Source of the DNA: Saccharopolyspora sp. SCSIO 74807
Lineage (GTDB): Bacteria; Actinomycetota; Actinomycetes; Mycobacteriales; Pseudonocardiaceae
Direction: 5' to 3'
Length of the DNA stretch: 64,000 bases
Assembly: GCF_037023755.1 (NCBI RefSeq)
Contig: NZ_CP146100.1
Span: 6,624,469 to 6,688,468, forward strand
The notes below the pieces were generated by a model that was not told the origin of the DNA, ran no database searches, and saw nothing but the letters and a program-made list of their open reading frames with translations. Below, one piece after another: positions 34,426 to 43,994 of this stretch (its first letter is position 1; each line of letters opens with the position of its first letter). The translations under genes were made by a program, and so were the position numbers.

Positions 34426-35421
34426 TCAGCGGCGAGCGCCGACGGCGTCCAAGGTTTCCCGGACGGCGGTGGTCAACGACTCGGCCGACGGCAACGCGGC
34501 CTTCTCCAGCGGCTTGGCGTAGGGCAGCGGCACCTCGGCGGCCGCCACCCGGCGCACCGGCGCGTCCAGGTAGTCGAACGCACCGTCCGAAATGGACGCG
34601 GCGATCTCCGCGCCGATGCCGTAGGTCAGCCAGTCGTCCTCGGCCACCACTGCGCACCCGGTCTTGCGCACCGAGTTCACCACGGTCTCCCGGTCCAGCG
34701 GGCGCAGGCTGCGCAGGTCCACGACCTCGGCGTCGATGCCTTCCTCGTCGTGCAGCTTCGCGGCCACCTGCCCGGCGATCCCGGCCATCCGGGAGTAGCC
34801 GATGATCGTCACGTCCGAGCCCTCGCGGGTCACCGCGGCCTTGCCGATCTCCGCGGGCGCGACGTCGTCCGGCACCTCTCCCTTGGTGTTGTACAGCGCC
34901 AGGTTCTCCAGGAACAGCACCGGATCGTCGTCCCGCAGCGACGCCAGCAGCAGCGCCTTCGCGTCCGCGGGCGTGCTCGGGGCGACGACCTTCAAGCCCG
35001 GCACGAACGCGTAGTACAACTCGATGTTCTGCGAGTGCGTCGCGCCCAGCTGCTGACCGCCGCCACCGGGCGTGCGCAGCACCATCGGCACGCTGGTCTG
35101 CCCGCCGAACATGCCGTAGATCTTGGCCGCGTGGTTGACGATCTGGTCCAGCGCGATCAGCGAGAAGTTGATCGTCATGAGCTCCACGACCGGGCGCAGC
35201 CCCAGCATCGCGGCACCGACCGCGGCGCCGACGAAGCCCTCCTCGGCGATCGGGGTGTCGCGCACCCGCTTCTCGCCGAACTCTTCCAGCAGCCCGGCGG
35301 TGATCTTGTAAGAGCCCTCGAAGACACCGATCTCCTCACCGATGAGGAACACGTCTTCGTCGCGGTGCATCTCGTCGCGCAGCGTGTCGTGCAACGCCTG
35401 GCGGTAAGTCATGACGGCCAA
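34426..35421 (-). CDS. pdhB: 2-oxoacid (pyruvate) dehydrogenase E1 beta subunit
   Basis: 331 aa from TTG 35421, chosen because GGAG sits 9 nt upstream; an ATG three codons on (35412, MTYRQALHD) is the alternative. Family blocks: EDVFLIGEEIGVFEGSYK, RVRDTPIAEEGFVGAAVG, VPMVLRTPGGGGQQLGATHS, VAPSTPADAKALL. With E1 alpha it forms the thiamin-diphosphate-dependent decarboxylase. Gap to E2 is 20 nt. Confidence 0.93.
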   Translation of the reverse strand: MAVMTYRQALHDTLRDEMHRDEDVFLIGEEIGVFEGSYKITAGLLEEFGEKRVRDTPIAEEGFVGAAVGAAMLGLRPVVELMTINFSLIALDQIVNHAAKIYGMFGGQTSVPMVLRTPGGGGQQLGATHSQNIELYYAFVPGLKVVAPSTPADAKALLLASLRDDDPVLFLENLALYNTKGEVPDDVAPAEIGKAAVTREGSDVTIIGYSRMAGIAGQVAAKLHDEEGIDAEVVDLRSLRPLDRETVVNSVRKTGCAVVAEDDWLTYGIGAEIAASISDGAFDYLDAPVRRVAAAEVPLPYAKPLEKAALPSAESLTTAVRETLDAVGARR

Positions 35422-35521
35422 GGGAACTAACTCCTGAGACTTCGGATCCGCGCCTCGGCGGCACCCGGCGATCGAGCCGAGTGCCGCGCGGGAGCGGGTG
35501 GCGGGGTGTGCGGTGAGCGGC

Positions 35522-36616
35522 TCAGAACACCGGGTCGGCGGGCAGGCGCCGGGAATCGTTCGCCACCGGGGTGGCGTAGGTGTAGTCGAACAGCGTGGAC
35601 ACCTCGGGGTGCGGGCTGTCGTCGGCGAAGGCGACCGCGGCGTCGGCGTCGGCCTGCGCCTGCTTCTCGATCTCCGCGGCGGCGTCCTCGTCGAGCACGC
35701 CTGCATCGATCAGCTTCGCCCGGAAGTTCACCACCGGGTCGTTCGCGCGGGCCTGCTGCACCGAGTCCTCGCTGCGGTACTTGCCCGGGTCCACCACCGA
35801 GTGGCCCTTGAGCCGGTCGCTGACCGCCTCCAGCAGCGCGGGCGTGCCGGACTCGCGGGCCTGCTCGACCAGCTTCGTGGCCGCGTCGCGGACCTCGAGC
35901 ACGTTGTTGCCGTCCACCCGCTCGCCGTGCATCCGGTAAGCCGCGGCGCGCTTGTACAGGTCCGACTCCGCCGAAGCCTTGTCCACCGTGGTGCCCATGC
36001 CCATGTGGTTGTTCACCACCACGAACACCACCGGGAGGTTCCACAGCGCGGCGATGTTCAGCGCCTCGTGGAACGCGCCGATGTTGGTGGTGCCATCGCC
36101 CATCTGGCACATCACGACCTGGTCGCCACCGCGGTAGTCGACGGCCATCGCGGCACCCGTGGCCAGCGGGATCTGCCCGCCGACGATGCCGTAGCCGCCG
36201 AGCAGCCCGGCGTCGGAGTCGAACATGTGCATCGAACCGCCCCAGCCCTTGGAAGTGCCGGTGCTGCGGCCGTAGAGCTCGGCCATCACCCGGCCCGGCT
36301 CGATGCCCTTGGCGATCGCGTAGCCGTGCTCGCGGTAGTTGGTGAACAGCAGGTCGGTCTTGCGCAGCGCCGACATCAGGCCGACGACGGTGGCCTCCTC
36401 ACCCAGGTTTAGGTGGCAGTAGCCGCCGATCTTGGCCTGGGTGTAGCCCTGCGCGGCGCGCTCCTCGAAGCGGCGGATCAGCGTCATCTGCTGGAAGTAG
36501 CCGCGCAGCAGCTCGTGCGACTCCCCGCCGAACGGGCCGCTCTTGGCGGCGCGTGCGGGCGTGCGGCCGGACTTGGTGCGGGTCGCGGGCTTGCTGCGGG
36601 TCGCGGTCTGCGCCAT
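35522..36616 (-). CDS. pdhA: 2-oxoacid (pyruvate) dehydrogenase E1 alpha subunit
   Basis: 364 aa. A Lys/Arg/Ala-rich N-terminal tail of about 28 residues precedes the catalytic fold; NYREHGYAIAKG, GGSMHMFD, and the thiamin-diphosphate motif MGDGTTNIGAFHEALNIA are visible, as is the phosphorylation-loop-like YRMHGERVDGNN. AAAGGG precedes the ATG at 36616. Second gene of the operon lpd-pdhA-pdhB-pdhC on the minus strand. Confidence 0.94.
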   Translation of the reverse strand: MAQTATRSKPATRTKSGRTPARAAKSGPFGGESHELLRGYFQQMTLIRRFEERAAQGYTQAKIGGYCHLNLGEEATVVGLMSALRKTDLLFTNYREHGYAIAKGIEPGRVMAELYGRSTGTSKGWGGSMHMFDSDAGLLGGYGIVGGQIPLATGAAMAVDYRGGDQVVMCQMGDGTTNIGAFHEALNIAALWNLPVVFVVVNNHMGMGTTVDKASAESDLYKRAAAYRMHGERVDGNNVLEVRDAATKLVEQARESGTPALLEAVSDRLKGHSVVDPGKYRSEDSVQQARANDPVVNFRAKLIDAGVLDEDAAAEIEKQAQADADAAVAFADDSPHPEVSTLFDYTYATPVANDSRRLPADPVF

Positions 36617-36669
36617 CACGGAACCCTTTCGAAAATCGTGCGGGACTGGAGCCGGACTAGGGCGTTGTA

Positions 36670-36685
36670 AGCGGCGGAAGCCGCT
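36670..36685 (-). terminator. Small intercistronic hairpin
   Basis: AGCGGC and GCCGCT arms around a GGAA loop, between lpd and E1 alpha. It is short and may act as an attenuator or mRNA-stability element rather than a full terminator. Confidence 0.35.
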
Positions 36686-36709
36686 CGCGGTGCGGGACTC
36701 GGGCCGTCC

Positions 36710-38182
36710 TTAGCGCTTCTTCGGCGGAGCCGTGTGGACCGGCAAACCGAGGGCGGACATCGCCGCCTCCATGCCGACCTCGCCGAGCGTCGGGTGCGCG
36801 TGGACGGTTTCGGCGAGCTCGTCGAGCGTCGCCTCCAGCGTCATCGCCAGCGCGCCCTCGGTGATCAGGTCGCTGGCCGACGGGCCGAACACGTGCACGC
36901 CCAGCACCTCGCCGTACTGCTTGCCCGCGACGACCTTCATGAAGCCCTCGGTGTCGCCGTAGGTCTGCGCGCGGCCCAGCGCGGCGAACGGGAACTTCGC
37001 GGCGACGACCTCGTGCCCCGCTTCAGCGGCCTGCGCCTCGGTGAGCCCGACGCTGGCGATCTCGGGGTGGGTGAACGTCGCGGCCGGGATGACGTCGTAG
37101 TCGATGTGCGACTCGTGGCCCGCGATCGTCTCGGCGGCCACGATCCCCTGGTGCGAGGCGACGTGCGCGAGCAGCGCCTTGCCGGTGACGTCGCCGATCG
37201 CGTGCACGTGCTCGACGCTGGTGCGCAGCTTGTCGTCGACCTGCACGAACCCGCGCGGGTCCAGCGCCACACCGGCGCGGTCCAAGTCCAGCGCGGCGGT
37301 GTTCGGCTTGCGGCCGACGCCGAACAGCACGACGTCGGCTTCGATCTCCTGGGGCTTGGCGCCGTCCACGGTGACCTTCAGCGCGGAGTTCTTGCCGCGC
37401 CCGGAACGTTCGATCTTCGAGACGGTGGCGCCGGTGAGCACGTTGATGCCGCGCTTGCCGAACGAGCGGCCCAGCGCCTTGCCGACCTCGGCGTCCTCGG
37501 CCGGGACCAGCGTGGACTGCATCTCGACGATGCTGACCTCGCTGCCCAGCGAGCCGAACAGGCTGGCCCACTCCGCACCGACCGCGCTGCCGCCGATGAC
37601 CAGCAGCCGCCCGGGAACCTCGGTCAGGCCGAACGCGCCGTCCGAGGTGATCACGCCGGGCAGGTCGGCGCCGGGCAGCGGCAGCTGCACCGGGACCGAA
37701 CCGGTCGCGATGATCACGTCCTTCGCGCGGACCTGGTCGATGGGCGCATCGCCGACCGGGTCGGCGGCGTAGCGGGGTCCGTTCGCGCCGAGCTCGGACT
37801 CACCGGTGGCGTAGACGTCCACGGTGGTCGGGCCGGTGAACCGGGCGTGCCCGATGAGCACGCTGACGCCGTTGGCCTTGAGCAGGCCCGCGACCCCGTC
37901 GGTCAGCCCCTTGACCACGCTGTCCTTGCGGCGGCTGACGGTGTCGTAGTCCAGCGCGACGTTCTCGGCGCGCACGCCGTACTCGGCGGCGTGCAGGACG
38001 GTCTCGTAGACCTCGGCGGAGCGCAGCATCGCCTTGGTGGGGATGCAGCCCCAGTTCAGGCACACCCCGCCGGGCTTCTCCTTCTCCACCACGGCCACGG
38101 ACAGGCCGCGCTGCGCGGCCCGGATCGCGGCGACGTACCCGCCGGGGCCGCCGCCCACCACAAGGAGGTCGTATTCCTGCAC
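36710..38182 (-). CDS. lpdA: Dihydrolipoyl dehydrogenase (E3)
   Basis: 490 aa. FAD-binding GGGPGGYVAA, redox disulfide GGVCLNWGCIPTK, NAD-binding GGSAVGAEWASLFGSLG, second FAD motif HAIGDVTGKALLAH, and the C-terminal active-site HAHPTLGE (His-Glu). It reoxidises lipoamide for the E1-E2 complex encoded directly downstream. GTG 38182 is preceded by AAGGAG at 9-10 nt. First gene of the operon. Confidence 0.96.
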   Translation of the reverse strand: MQEYDLLVVGGGPGGYVAAIRAAQRGLSVAVVEKEKPGGVCLNWGCIPTKAMLRSAEVYETVLHAAEYGVRAENVALDYDTVSRRKDSVVKGLTDGVAGLLKANGVSVLIGHARFTGPTTVDVYATGESELGANGPRYAADPVGDAPIDQVRAKDVIIATGSVPVQLPLPGADLPGVITSDGAFGLTEVPGRLLVIGGSAVGAEWASLFGSLGSEVSIVEMQSTLVPAEDAEVGKALGRSFGKRGINVLTGATVSKIERSGRGKNSALKVTVDGAKPQEIEADVVLFGVGRKPNTAALDLDRAGVALDPRGFVQVDDKLRTSVEHVHAIGDVTGKALLAHVASHQGIVAAETIAGHESHIDYDVIPAATFTHPEIASVGLTEAQAAEAGHEVVAAKFPFAALGRAQTYGDTEGFMKVVAGKQYGEVLGVHVFGPSASDLITEGALAMTLEATLDELAETVHAHPTLGEVGMEAAMSALGLPVHTAPPKKR

Positions 38183-38479
38183 TTCGCTGTGCTCCTTCGA
38201 GCCGCACGGACCAGCGCGGAGCCCGTCTCGATGCAGGTGCTTCGCCGCTGGGTGAATCCCGGATGTTGCACCGCGAGTCTCGTGAGCGCGGACACTCGCG
38301 CGCCATGCTCGACCGCCCAGACTTCGGCACCGGCCGATGTGCACAGCGCACATTTCGGCCCGGTTTGATCACGCAAGGTCGCGATTCGGCACCGACGGTG
38401 ACGATCAGGGTGGTTCACGGCGGAGAAATCAGAAAGTCAACACCGATAGCGGAAAAACGCCAAAAGTTGCCCCGGAGGC

Positions 38480-39706
38480 TCAGTCGCGGAGCCCATCCCG
38501 CAGGTGTAGTGCCGACAACGCCAGCGACAGCGACACGTACGCCGCCCGCCCGTGCAGCGGCCGGTCGATCAGCGCGCCGATCCGGTGCAGCCGGTTGAGC
38601 ACCGTGTTGCGGTGGCAGTGCAGCCGCACCGCGGCGTTGGCCGTCGAGCAGTTCTCCTCCAGCCACGCCGACAGCGTCTCCAGCAGCATGTCGCGCTCCT
38701 TGACCGGCAGCTCCAGCACCGGCCCCAGCTGCGAATCCAGCAGCCGCTGCGCCAGGTCGGGCGACTGCACCAGCAGCGCCTCCGGGTAGCGCTGCTCCAG
38801 CGACACCAGCTGCGGCGTGTTGTAAGAGGCGGTGCCCAGCGCGGTGAGCGCGAGCTGGTGCGCCAGGCCCACCTCGGCCAGGCCTTTCACCGGCGGTGAC
38901 GCCGCCACCCGGCCGCGGGCCAGCGGGCGCAGCACCTCCAGCGCACCCGGTTCAGCGCGCTGCTCCAGGGCGACGAGCCCGACGAGTGTGTCCGCGCGCA
39001 CTTGCCACACCGAGCGGATGTGCACACCGCCCAACGCTTCGCTCTGCCCGGCCAGCGCGAAGCTGCCATCGGCGCGCATCTCGGCGACCACCACCAGGTA
39101 GCGGCCGCCGGTCGGCAGGTCGAGTTCCTTCGCGGTGCGTTGCGCGAACGCGGTGTCCCGCGCGCGGCCGCTGAGCAGGTCCTCCACCAGGGCGTGCCTG
39201 CGCTGGTCGTCGCGGCGCAACCGCTCCAGCTCGGTGTTGCGGTAGGAGGTCGACAGCGTCGAGGACAAGCCGTCGATCACCGTCCACATCGAGGTGGCCG
39301 CGCCCAGCACCACGTCCGGGTCGGCGCGGTCGGCGTGCGCCTGCTCGACCAGCGCCTCCCACACGATGCGCCCGCCGAGCCGGAAGGTGCGCAGCATGAC
39401 CTCCAGCGGCACGCCCTGCTCGGCGCGGCGGCGCCCGATCGCGGCGGCGACGTCGTCGCCGTCCGGGCCGCCGACCTCGCCGCTGAGAATCTGCAGCACC
39501 CGCTCCAGGTAGCGCTTGCAGCCGTCGTAGAGGTCCTCCCGCGGGACCGGGCGGTAGTCGGTCCACTCCGGGTTGTCGGTGAAGATCGCCCCCATCAACC
39601 GCCGGGCGAGCCGCTCGGCATCCCCGAGCCGGGCCGCGGCGAGCGAATGCGTGATCGCCGCGACGTGCCCCGGATCGGGCAGCGGGCGGGCGGGATCTGC
39701 GGCCAC
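38480..39706 (-). CDS. PucR/CdaR-family transcriptional regulator
   Basis: 408 aa from GTG 39706. The N-terminal sensory region is helical; the middle has a CdaR GGDEF-like fold, and the C-terminus is the PucR HTH (LLETLSAWLEENCSTANAAV, then LHCHRNTVLNRLHRI). Located 298 nt upstream of the lpd operon on the same strand, so it could control that operon, but the 297-nt gap has no recognised operator. Divergent from a GntR regulator across 255 nt. Confidence 0.88.
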   Translation of the reverse strand: MAADPARPLPDPGHVAAITHSLAAARLGDAERLARRLMGAIFTDNPEWTDYRPVPREDLYDGCKRYLERVLQILSGEVGGPDGDDVAAAIGRRRAEQGVPLEVMLRTFRLGGRIVWEALVEQAHADRADPDVVLGAATSMWTVIDGLSSTLSTSYRNTELERLRRDDQRRHALVEDLLSGRARDTAFAQRTAKELDLPTGGRYLVVVAEMRADGSFALAGQSEALGGVHIRSVWQVRADTLVGLVALEQRAEPGALEVLRPLARGRVAASPPVKGLAEVGLAHQLALTALGTASYNTPQLVSLEQRYPEALLVQSPDLAQRLLDSQLGPVLELPVKERDMLLETLSAWLEENCSTANAAVRLHCHRNTVLNRLHRIGALIDRPLHGRAAYVSLSLALSALHLRDGLRD

Positions 39707-39961
39707 GCCCTGCGACGATACCCGCGCGCGACGATCGACGTCCGCGCCGCTTCGCCGGCTCCGCGGGCCGGCTGCCGCGGCCGGGTTCGGCACCGGCCGG
39801 TCCGGTCGGGCCCACCTGGTATCAAGTTCGCGGTGACCGGTGCCACACGACCACCGGTCATGCACGGTGAACGGCCTGGCCGCCAGAACCCGGCCCCGAG
39901 CAACCGGCCCCAGGAAATCAGCCGACGCGGCGGTCGGCGCAGGCGACGATCGAGAAAGCGA

Positions 39962-40633
39962 ATGCCCCCAGCGCCCCACAGAGCACCCCGCCCGCAGCTG
40001 TCCGACGAAGTGGCCGTCCGGATCCGCGACCGGATCATGACGGGCAAGCTGCGCCGCGGCCAGCACCTGCCCCTGGAGCGCCTCGCGGAGGAGATCGGGG
40101 TCAGCGTGACCCCCGTGCGGGAGGCGCTGCTGGCGTTGCGCGGCGAAGGGTTCGTCGAGCTCGAACCTCGCCGCGGCTTCACCGTCGTGCCGCTGAATCG
40201 GCAGGACGTGGCCGACGCCAACCGGTTGCGGGCCGGGCTGGCGGGCGAGCTGGCCGCCCGCACCGCCGAGCGGATCAGCATCGCGCAGCTGGACGCGCTG
40301 GAGGCGGTGCAGGCGGAGCTGGAGCACGCCACCCGCTTCGGCATCGGCGACGCGGTGCAGCTCGACCAGCGGTTCCACACCGCGATCCACGACGTCGCGG
40401 AGTCCGCCAAGCTGGACTGGTTCCTGCGGCTGGCGTCCCGCTACGTGCCGCAGCGGATCGGCGCGGCCACGCCCGGACTGACCGAGCTGACCGAATCCGA
40501 GCACCGCGAGATCCTGCGCGCCTTGCGCAACCGGGACGCCGAAGCCGCGCGGTGGGCGATGCACGAGCACGCGATCAACACCGGGCGGGCGCTGCTTCGC
40601 TACCTCGACGAGCAGGAAATCTGGGATCAATGA
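39962..40633 (+). CDS. GntR-family regulator, FCD (FadR-like) subfamily
   Basis: 223 aa: winged helix (LSDEVAVRIRDRIMTGKLRRG, VSVTPVREALLALRGEGFVE) and an all-helical FCD domain whose metal-binding positions are visible in DQRFHTAIHD, ESEHREIL and MHEHAINTG. Such proteins respond to carboxylic acids. ATG 39962 has GAGAAAG close upstream. Divergent from the PucR gene. Confidence 0.9.
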   Translation: MPPAPHRAPRPQLSDEVAVRIRDRIMTGKLRRGQHLPLERLAEEIGVSVTPVREALLALRGEGFVELEPRRGFTVVPLNRQDVADANRLRAGLAGELAARTAERISIAQLDALEAVQAELEHATRFGIGDAVQLDQRFHTAIHDVAESAKLDWFLRLASRYVPQRIGAATPGLTELTESEHREILRALRNRDAEAARWAMHEHAINTGRALLRYLDEQEIWDQ

Positions 40634-40959
40634 CCGAATCGTCGCGTTCGGTCGCGACCGGCGGCAGGGCTTTCGGCCGGGCTCACCCACACCGGTGGCA
40701 TCGGAGCCCGAAAACCAAGATTGCGACCGCGTAACGTATCGTCGCCTGCGGACGACAGTCCTGGTGGCGGTCGGGTTCGCAGCAGTGTCCCCGGCGGTTC
40801 GTCCGGTTCCCCGAAGTACTTCCGGTCCCTCATCGGCTCGCCGGGCCGACGGGCGCGCCCGGAGCACGAGCAGACCGGTCGGCCGCCAAAGCATTGATCG
40901 GTTCCGGCCCGCCGCGTGGCAACCATTTCCCTCCTCCCAAGAAAAGCGGGGCGCGAATC
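40634..40959. other. Gap without a recognised gene
   Basis: 326 nt between the GntR gene and a small membrane protein gene. Apart from short GC-rich dyads I see no gene, RNA or clear promoter. Confidence 0.4.
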
Positions 40960-41100
40960 ATGCAGAGCAGCAGCCGCACTTTCGTGTCGGTTGTCGGAAC
41001 GGTGCTGATGGTCGTGACGACCGTTCTCCTGGCCGCATGGTCCCAACCTCAGCCCGCTGCCGGGCCGCCGGCGAACGCGGCGGTCAGCGTCGTGCGATGA
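40960..41100 (+). CDS. Possible small single-pass membrane or secreted peptide
   Basis: 46 aa starting MQSSSRTFVSVVGTVLMVV, with one hydrophobic stretch of about 20 residues and a Pro/Ala-rich tail. A GCGGGG lies 8-10 nt before the ATG. The layout fits a small membrane or signal-anchored peptide. No family recognised; could be a chance frame. Confidence 0.4.
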   Translation: MQSSSRTFVSVVGTVLMVVTTVLLAAWSQPQPAAGPPANAAVSVVR

Positions 41101-41127
41101 GTGGGAACGGCGGTGCGCCGGCGACGA

Positions 41128-42123
41128 TCAGTCCTCCCGGACGACGCTCGTCGCCGGCTTGTCCTCGCGCAGCCCGGTGAACCTCGGGTGCCGCAACCGC
41201 CCGTCCGCGGTCCATTCGGAGAAACCGATCTCCGCGACCATTTCCGGCGCCACCCAATGCACCTCCCGTTCCCCGATCCGATCGGCGAACGGTGATTCGG
41301 ACTTCTCCAGCCTTTCCATTCGAGCCCGCAGATCGCGCAAGGTCTTCTCGTCGTATCCGGTCCCGACCTTGCCCGCGTAGCGCAGCTCGTCGCCTTGGAA
41401 ATAGCCGACCAGCAGCGCGCCGAACCCGTGGCGCGCGCCTTTCGGCTCGGTGAAGCCGCCGATGACGAACTCCTGCCCGGAGACGCACTTGAACTTCAGC
41501 CAGTCCCGGGAACGGCCGCCCCGGTAGGGCCGGTCCGCGCGTTTGGCGATCAGCCCCTCCCAGCCGCGTTCGCACGCCTGCCGGAAGAACTCCTCCCCGT
41601 CGCCGCGGCGGTGCTCGCTGTAGCGCAGCGGGTCGTCGAAGCCGAAGCACTCGGACAACAGCCGCTTGCGGGTGCGCAGCGGCAGCCGGGTCAGGTCCAC
41701 GCCGCCGACCGCGATCAGGTCGAACAGGTAGTAGAACACCCGCACCCCGGTCCGCCGGGCCGCCCGCGGGTCGGTCAGGTGCATCCGGTTCTGCAGCTTG
41801 GCGAAGCTGGTGCGGTCGCCGTCGAAGGCCACCACCTCGCCGTCCACCACGAACCGCTCCCCCTGCCCGGCCAGCGCGTCCAGCAGCTCCGGGTAGGAGG
41901 CGTCGACCCGCTTGTGGTTGCGCGACCACAGCACCGGATCGCCGCCGTCGCGCCCGGCCAGCACCCGGGCGCCGTCGAGCTTGCGCTCGTAGAGCCAGTC
42001 CGGGTCGGAGAACCGGCTGTCGGTCAGGGTGGCCAGCTCGGGCTCCAGCCAGGTCCCCGACCAGGAGCGCAGCAGCGGCAGCTGGTCGGCGCCGAGCAGT
42101 TCGGTCGGATCGGGCTCGCTCAC
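41128..42123 (-). CDS. ATP-dependent DNA ligase (LigC/LigD-ligase type)
   Basis: 331 aa. The adenylation motif is ERKLDGAR (Lys nucleophile), with VVDGEVVAFDG (motif III), GWEGLIAKRAD (motif IV) and WLKFKC (motif V); an OB-fold domain follows (GFGALLVGYFQGDELRYAGKVGTG). This matches stand-alone ligases related to the LigD ligase domain used in end joining or excision repair; no Ku or polymerase gene is adjacent. GTG 42123; TATACC eight nt upstream suggests a leaderless mRNA. Confidence 0.92.
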   Translation of the reverse strand: MSEPDPTELLGADQLPLLRSWSGTWLEPELATLTDSRFSDPDWLYERKLDGARVLAGRDGGDPVLWSRNHKRVDASYPELLDALAGQGERFVVDGEVVAFDGDRTSFAKLQNRMHLTDPRAARRTGVRVFYYLFDLIAVGGVDLTRLPLRTRKRLLSECFGFDDPLRYSEHRRGDGEEFFRQACERGWEGLIAKRADRPYRGGRSRDWLKFKCVSGQEFVIGGFTEPKGARHGFGALLVGYFQGDELRYAGKVGTGYDEKTLRDLRARMERLEKSESPFADRIGEREVHWVAPEMVAEIGFSEWTADGRLRHPRFTGLREDKPATSVVRED

Positions 42124-42266
42124 GGATGCGGTATACCCGGTAGGGGCGCCTTTCCCGACCACCCGCTTCCTCACACTTTCGTGTCAGTGGGTGAGACTGG
42201 ATATCGACCTGCCGCAGATGCGGGGCAAGCCCAGCCCCGCGCCCGACCGCGAAGGTGCACGAAGCG

Positions 42267-43025
42267 ATGCCGAAGACAACCAACCCGTTGCTGAAGAAGA
42301 GCGGGCCATCGACCAACGCGATCCTGAGCATCGTGGTGGTCGTGGCCGCAGTCGTGATCATCGGCGGGGTCCTGCTGTTCACCGCGGGCAAGGGGGACAA
42401 CGCCGCAGGCGGCCAGTCCCCCGCGCCGGGTCAGGACATGAGCCAGGTGGTGAGCAAGCCGGACAGCCACAAGCTCACCGAAGCCCCCGACGCCAAGGTC
42501 ACCGTGACCGAGTTCCTGGACTTCCAGTGCCCGTCCTGCTTCCAGTACTACAACGGGGTCACCAAGAACATCGAGCAGGAGTACAAGGGCCGCATCAACT
42601 TCGTGAACCGGATGTACCCGCTGACCAACGCCCACCCGCTGGCGATGGAAGCGGCCAAGTCCGCCGAGGCCGCGGCGATGCAGGGCAAGTACAAGGAGAT
42701 GTACCACGCCATCTTCGACAACTACCGCGCATGGGCGGTCTCCCCGGACGGCCAGCAGGTCAGCGATGACACCGGCCGCGCCAACCAGATGTTCACCCAG
42801 TACGCCCAGCAGATCGGGCTGGACGTGAACAAGTTCAAGCAGGACAAGGAGTCCAAGGCGGCCAGCGACCGGATCGCTGCCGACCAGGCCGACGCGGAGA
42901 AGGCCGGCATCTCCGGCACCCCGTCGTTCTTCATCAACGGCCAGAAGTGGGAGGGCTCCGGCAAGTCCACCGCTGATGTCGCCCAGCAGCTGCGGGCCCG
43001 GATCGACCAGGAGTTGGCGCGATGA
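42267..43025 (+). CDS. DsbA-like thioredoxin-fold protein, membrane-anchored
   Basis: 252 aa. One N-terminal transmembrane helix (SIVVVVAAVVIIGGVLLF) anchors an extracytoplasmic thioredoxin fold with active site DFQCPSCFQYY and the cis-Pro segment SGTPSFFING. It should introduce or shuffle disulfides in exported proteins. It overlaps the VKOR-family gene (ATGA), which is the expected electron acceptor. ATG 42267; a GTG four codons upstream is in frame. Confidence 0.92.
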   Translation: MPKTTNPLLKKSGPSTNAILSIVVVVAAVVIIGGVLLFTAGKGDNAAGGQSPAPGQDMSQVVSKPDSHKLTEAPDAKVTVTEFLDFQCPSCFQYYNGVTKNIEQEYKGRINFVNRMYPLTNAHPLAMEAAKSAEAAAMQGKYKEMYHAIFDNYRAWAVSPDGQQVSDDTGRANQMFTQYAQQIGLDVNKFKQDKESKAASDRIAADQADAEKAGISGTPSFFINGQKWEGSGKSTADVAQQLRARIDQELAR

Positions 43026-43648
43026 CCGCCACGCAGCAGGCGCACCCGGCCGCGGCCGCCGCGGAGCCACCAACGCGGCAGGCCGGGCTGGGCTGGCTGT
43101 ACCTGATCGGCGGCGCGATCGGCCTGGTGGCCTCGTTCGCGCTGACCGTCGAGAAGATCACCAAGCTGGGCAATCCGTCCTACATCCCGTCGTGCAGCAT
43201 GAATCCGATCGTGTCCTGCGGCACGGTCATGGACAGCACCCAGGCCGCGCTGTTCGGGTTCCCGAACCCGCTGATCGGCCTGTTCGCGTTCCCGGTGATG
43301 ATCACCGCAGGGGTCGTGCTGCTGGCCGGGTTCGCCGCGCCGCGGTGGTTCTGGATCGGCCTGCAGCTGGGCACCACGCTCGGCGTGGTGTTCGTGCACT
43401 GGCTGATCGTGCAGAGCCTGTACGACATCGGCGCGCTGTGCCCGTACTGCATGGTGGTGTGGGCCGTGGTGATCCCGATGTTCTGGTACACGACGCTGCA
43501 CGCGCTGCGCGGCGGCCACCTGGGCGGGGGCGCGTCCGCGGGCGCGGCGTTGTCCCGGTTCCACAGCCTCGTGCTGGTGGTCTGGTACCTGGCGATCGTG
43601 GTAATGGTGCTGCAAGCGTTCTGGAGCTTCTGGACCTCACTGTTCTGA
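43022..43648 (+). CDS. Vitamin K epoxide reductase (VKOR) family membrane protein
   Basis: 208 aa with four to five transmembrane helices. The loop cysteines CSMNPIVSCG and the active-site CPYC in a membrane helix are present. Bacterial VKOR replaces DsbB: it reoxidises the DsbA-like partner and passes electrons to quinone. Overlap with the preceding gene (ATGA) supports one functional pair. Confidence 0.94.
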   Translation: MTATQQAHPAAAAAEPPTRQAGLGWLYLIGGAIGLVASFALTVEKITKLGNPSYIPSCSMNPIVSCGTVMDSTQAALFGFPNPLIGLFAFPVMITAGVVLLAGFAAPRWFWIGLQLGTTLGVVFVHWLIVQSLYDIGALCPYCMVVWAVVIPMFWYTTLHALRGGHLGGGASAGAALSRFHSLVLVVWYLAIVVMVLQAFWSFWTSLF

Positions 43649-43672
43649 CGCCCACGTGAGCCTGGAACACCC

Positions 43673-43697
43673 GTTTGTCTGGCCAATGGCGCGGGTA
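43673..43697 (+). promoter_or_regulatory. SigF/SigB-type promoter upstream of rsbW-sigF
   Basis: GTTT (43673-43676), 16-bp spacer, GGGTA (43693-43697), matching the actinobacterial SigF consensus GTTT-N15-17-GGGTA. It suggests autoregulation of the operon starting at 43995. The gap 43649-43994 otherwise holds only GC-rich sequence; a GTG at 43708 opens a 61-codon Pro/Arg-rich frame that I do not accept as a gene. Confidence 0.6.
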
Positions 43698-43994
43698 CCT
43701 GGCGACTGTGAGTGATGAAGTGCGCGACGTCCCGGCGGGCCGGCCGGGCGCACCCGCTGCCCGGGCGCCCCGGCCGGGACCACAGCCGCCGAGGCACAGG
43801 CCGGACGGCACGCCGGGAGGCGCGCCGGTACCAAGCGGACCGGCACCTGGCGTGCCGGAACGGCGCGGCACGGAACGAGGTGGCTGGCGATGAGGTCAGA
43901 ACCCGACGCGCGGCGGGAGCCACCCGGCACCCGGCCATGGGTGCCGGAGACCGGTCCCCGAACGAGGACCCCGAGGTCGAATAGAGGTGTGCCA

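Noticed and set aside
38183..38479. Search for an operator or gene between the PucR regulator and lpd
   Set aside because: Only weak dyads (for example TGTGC/GCACA) were seen; none convincing.
43708..43893. 61-codon GTG-started frame between the VKOR gene and rsbW
   Set aside because: Pro/Arg/Gly-rich, poor third-position bias and no family; mentioned only as part of the SigF promoter finding.
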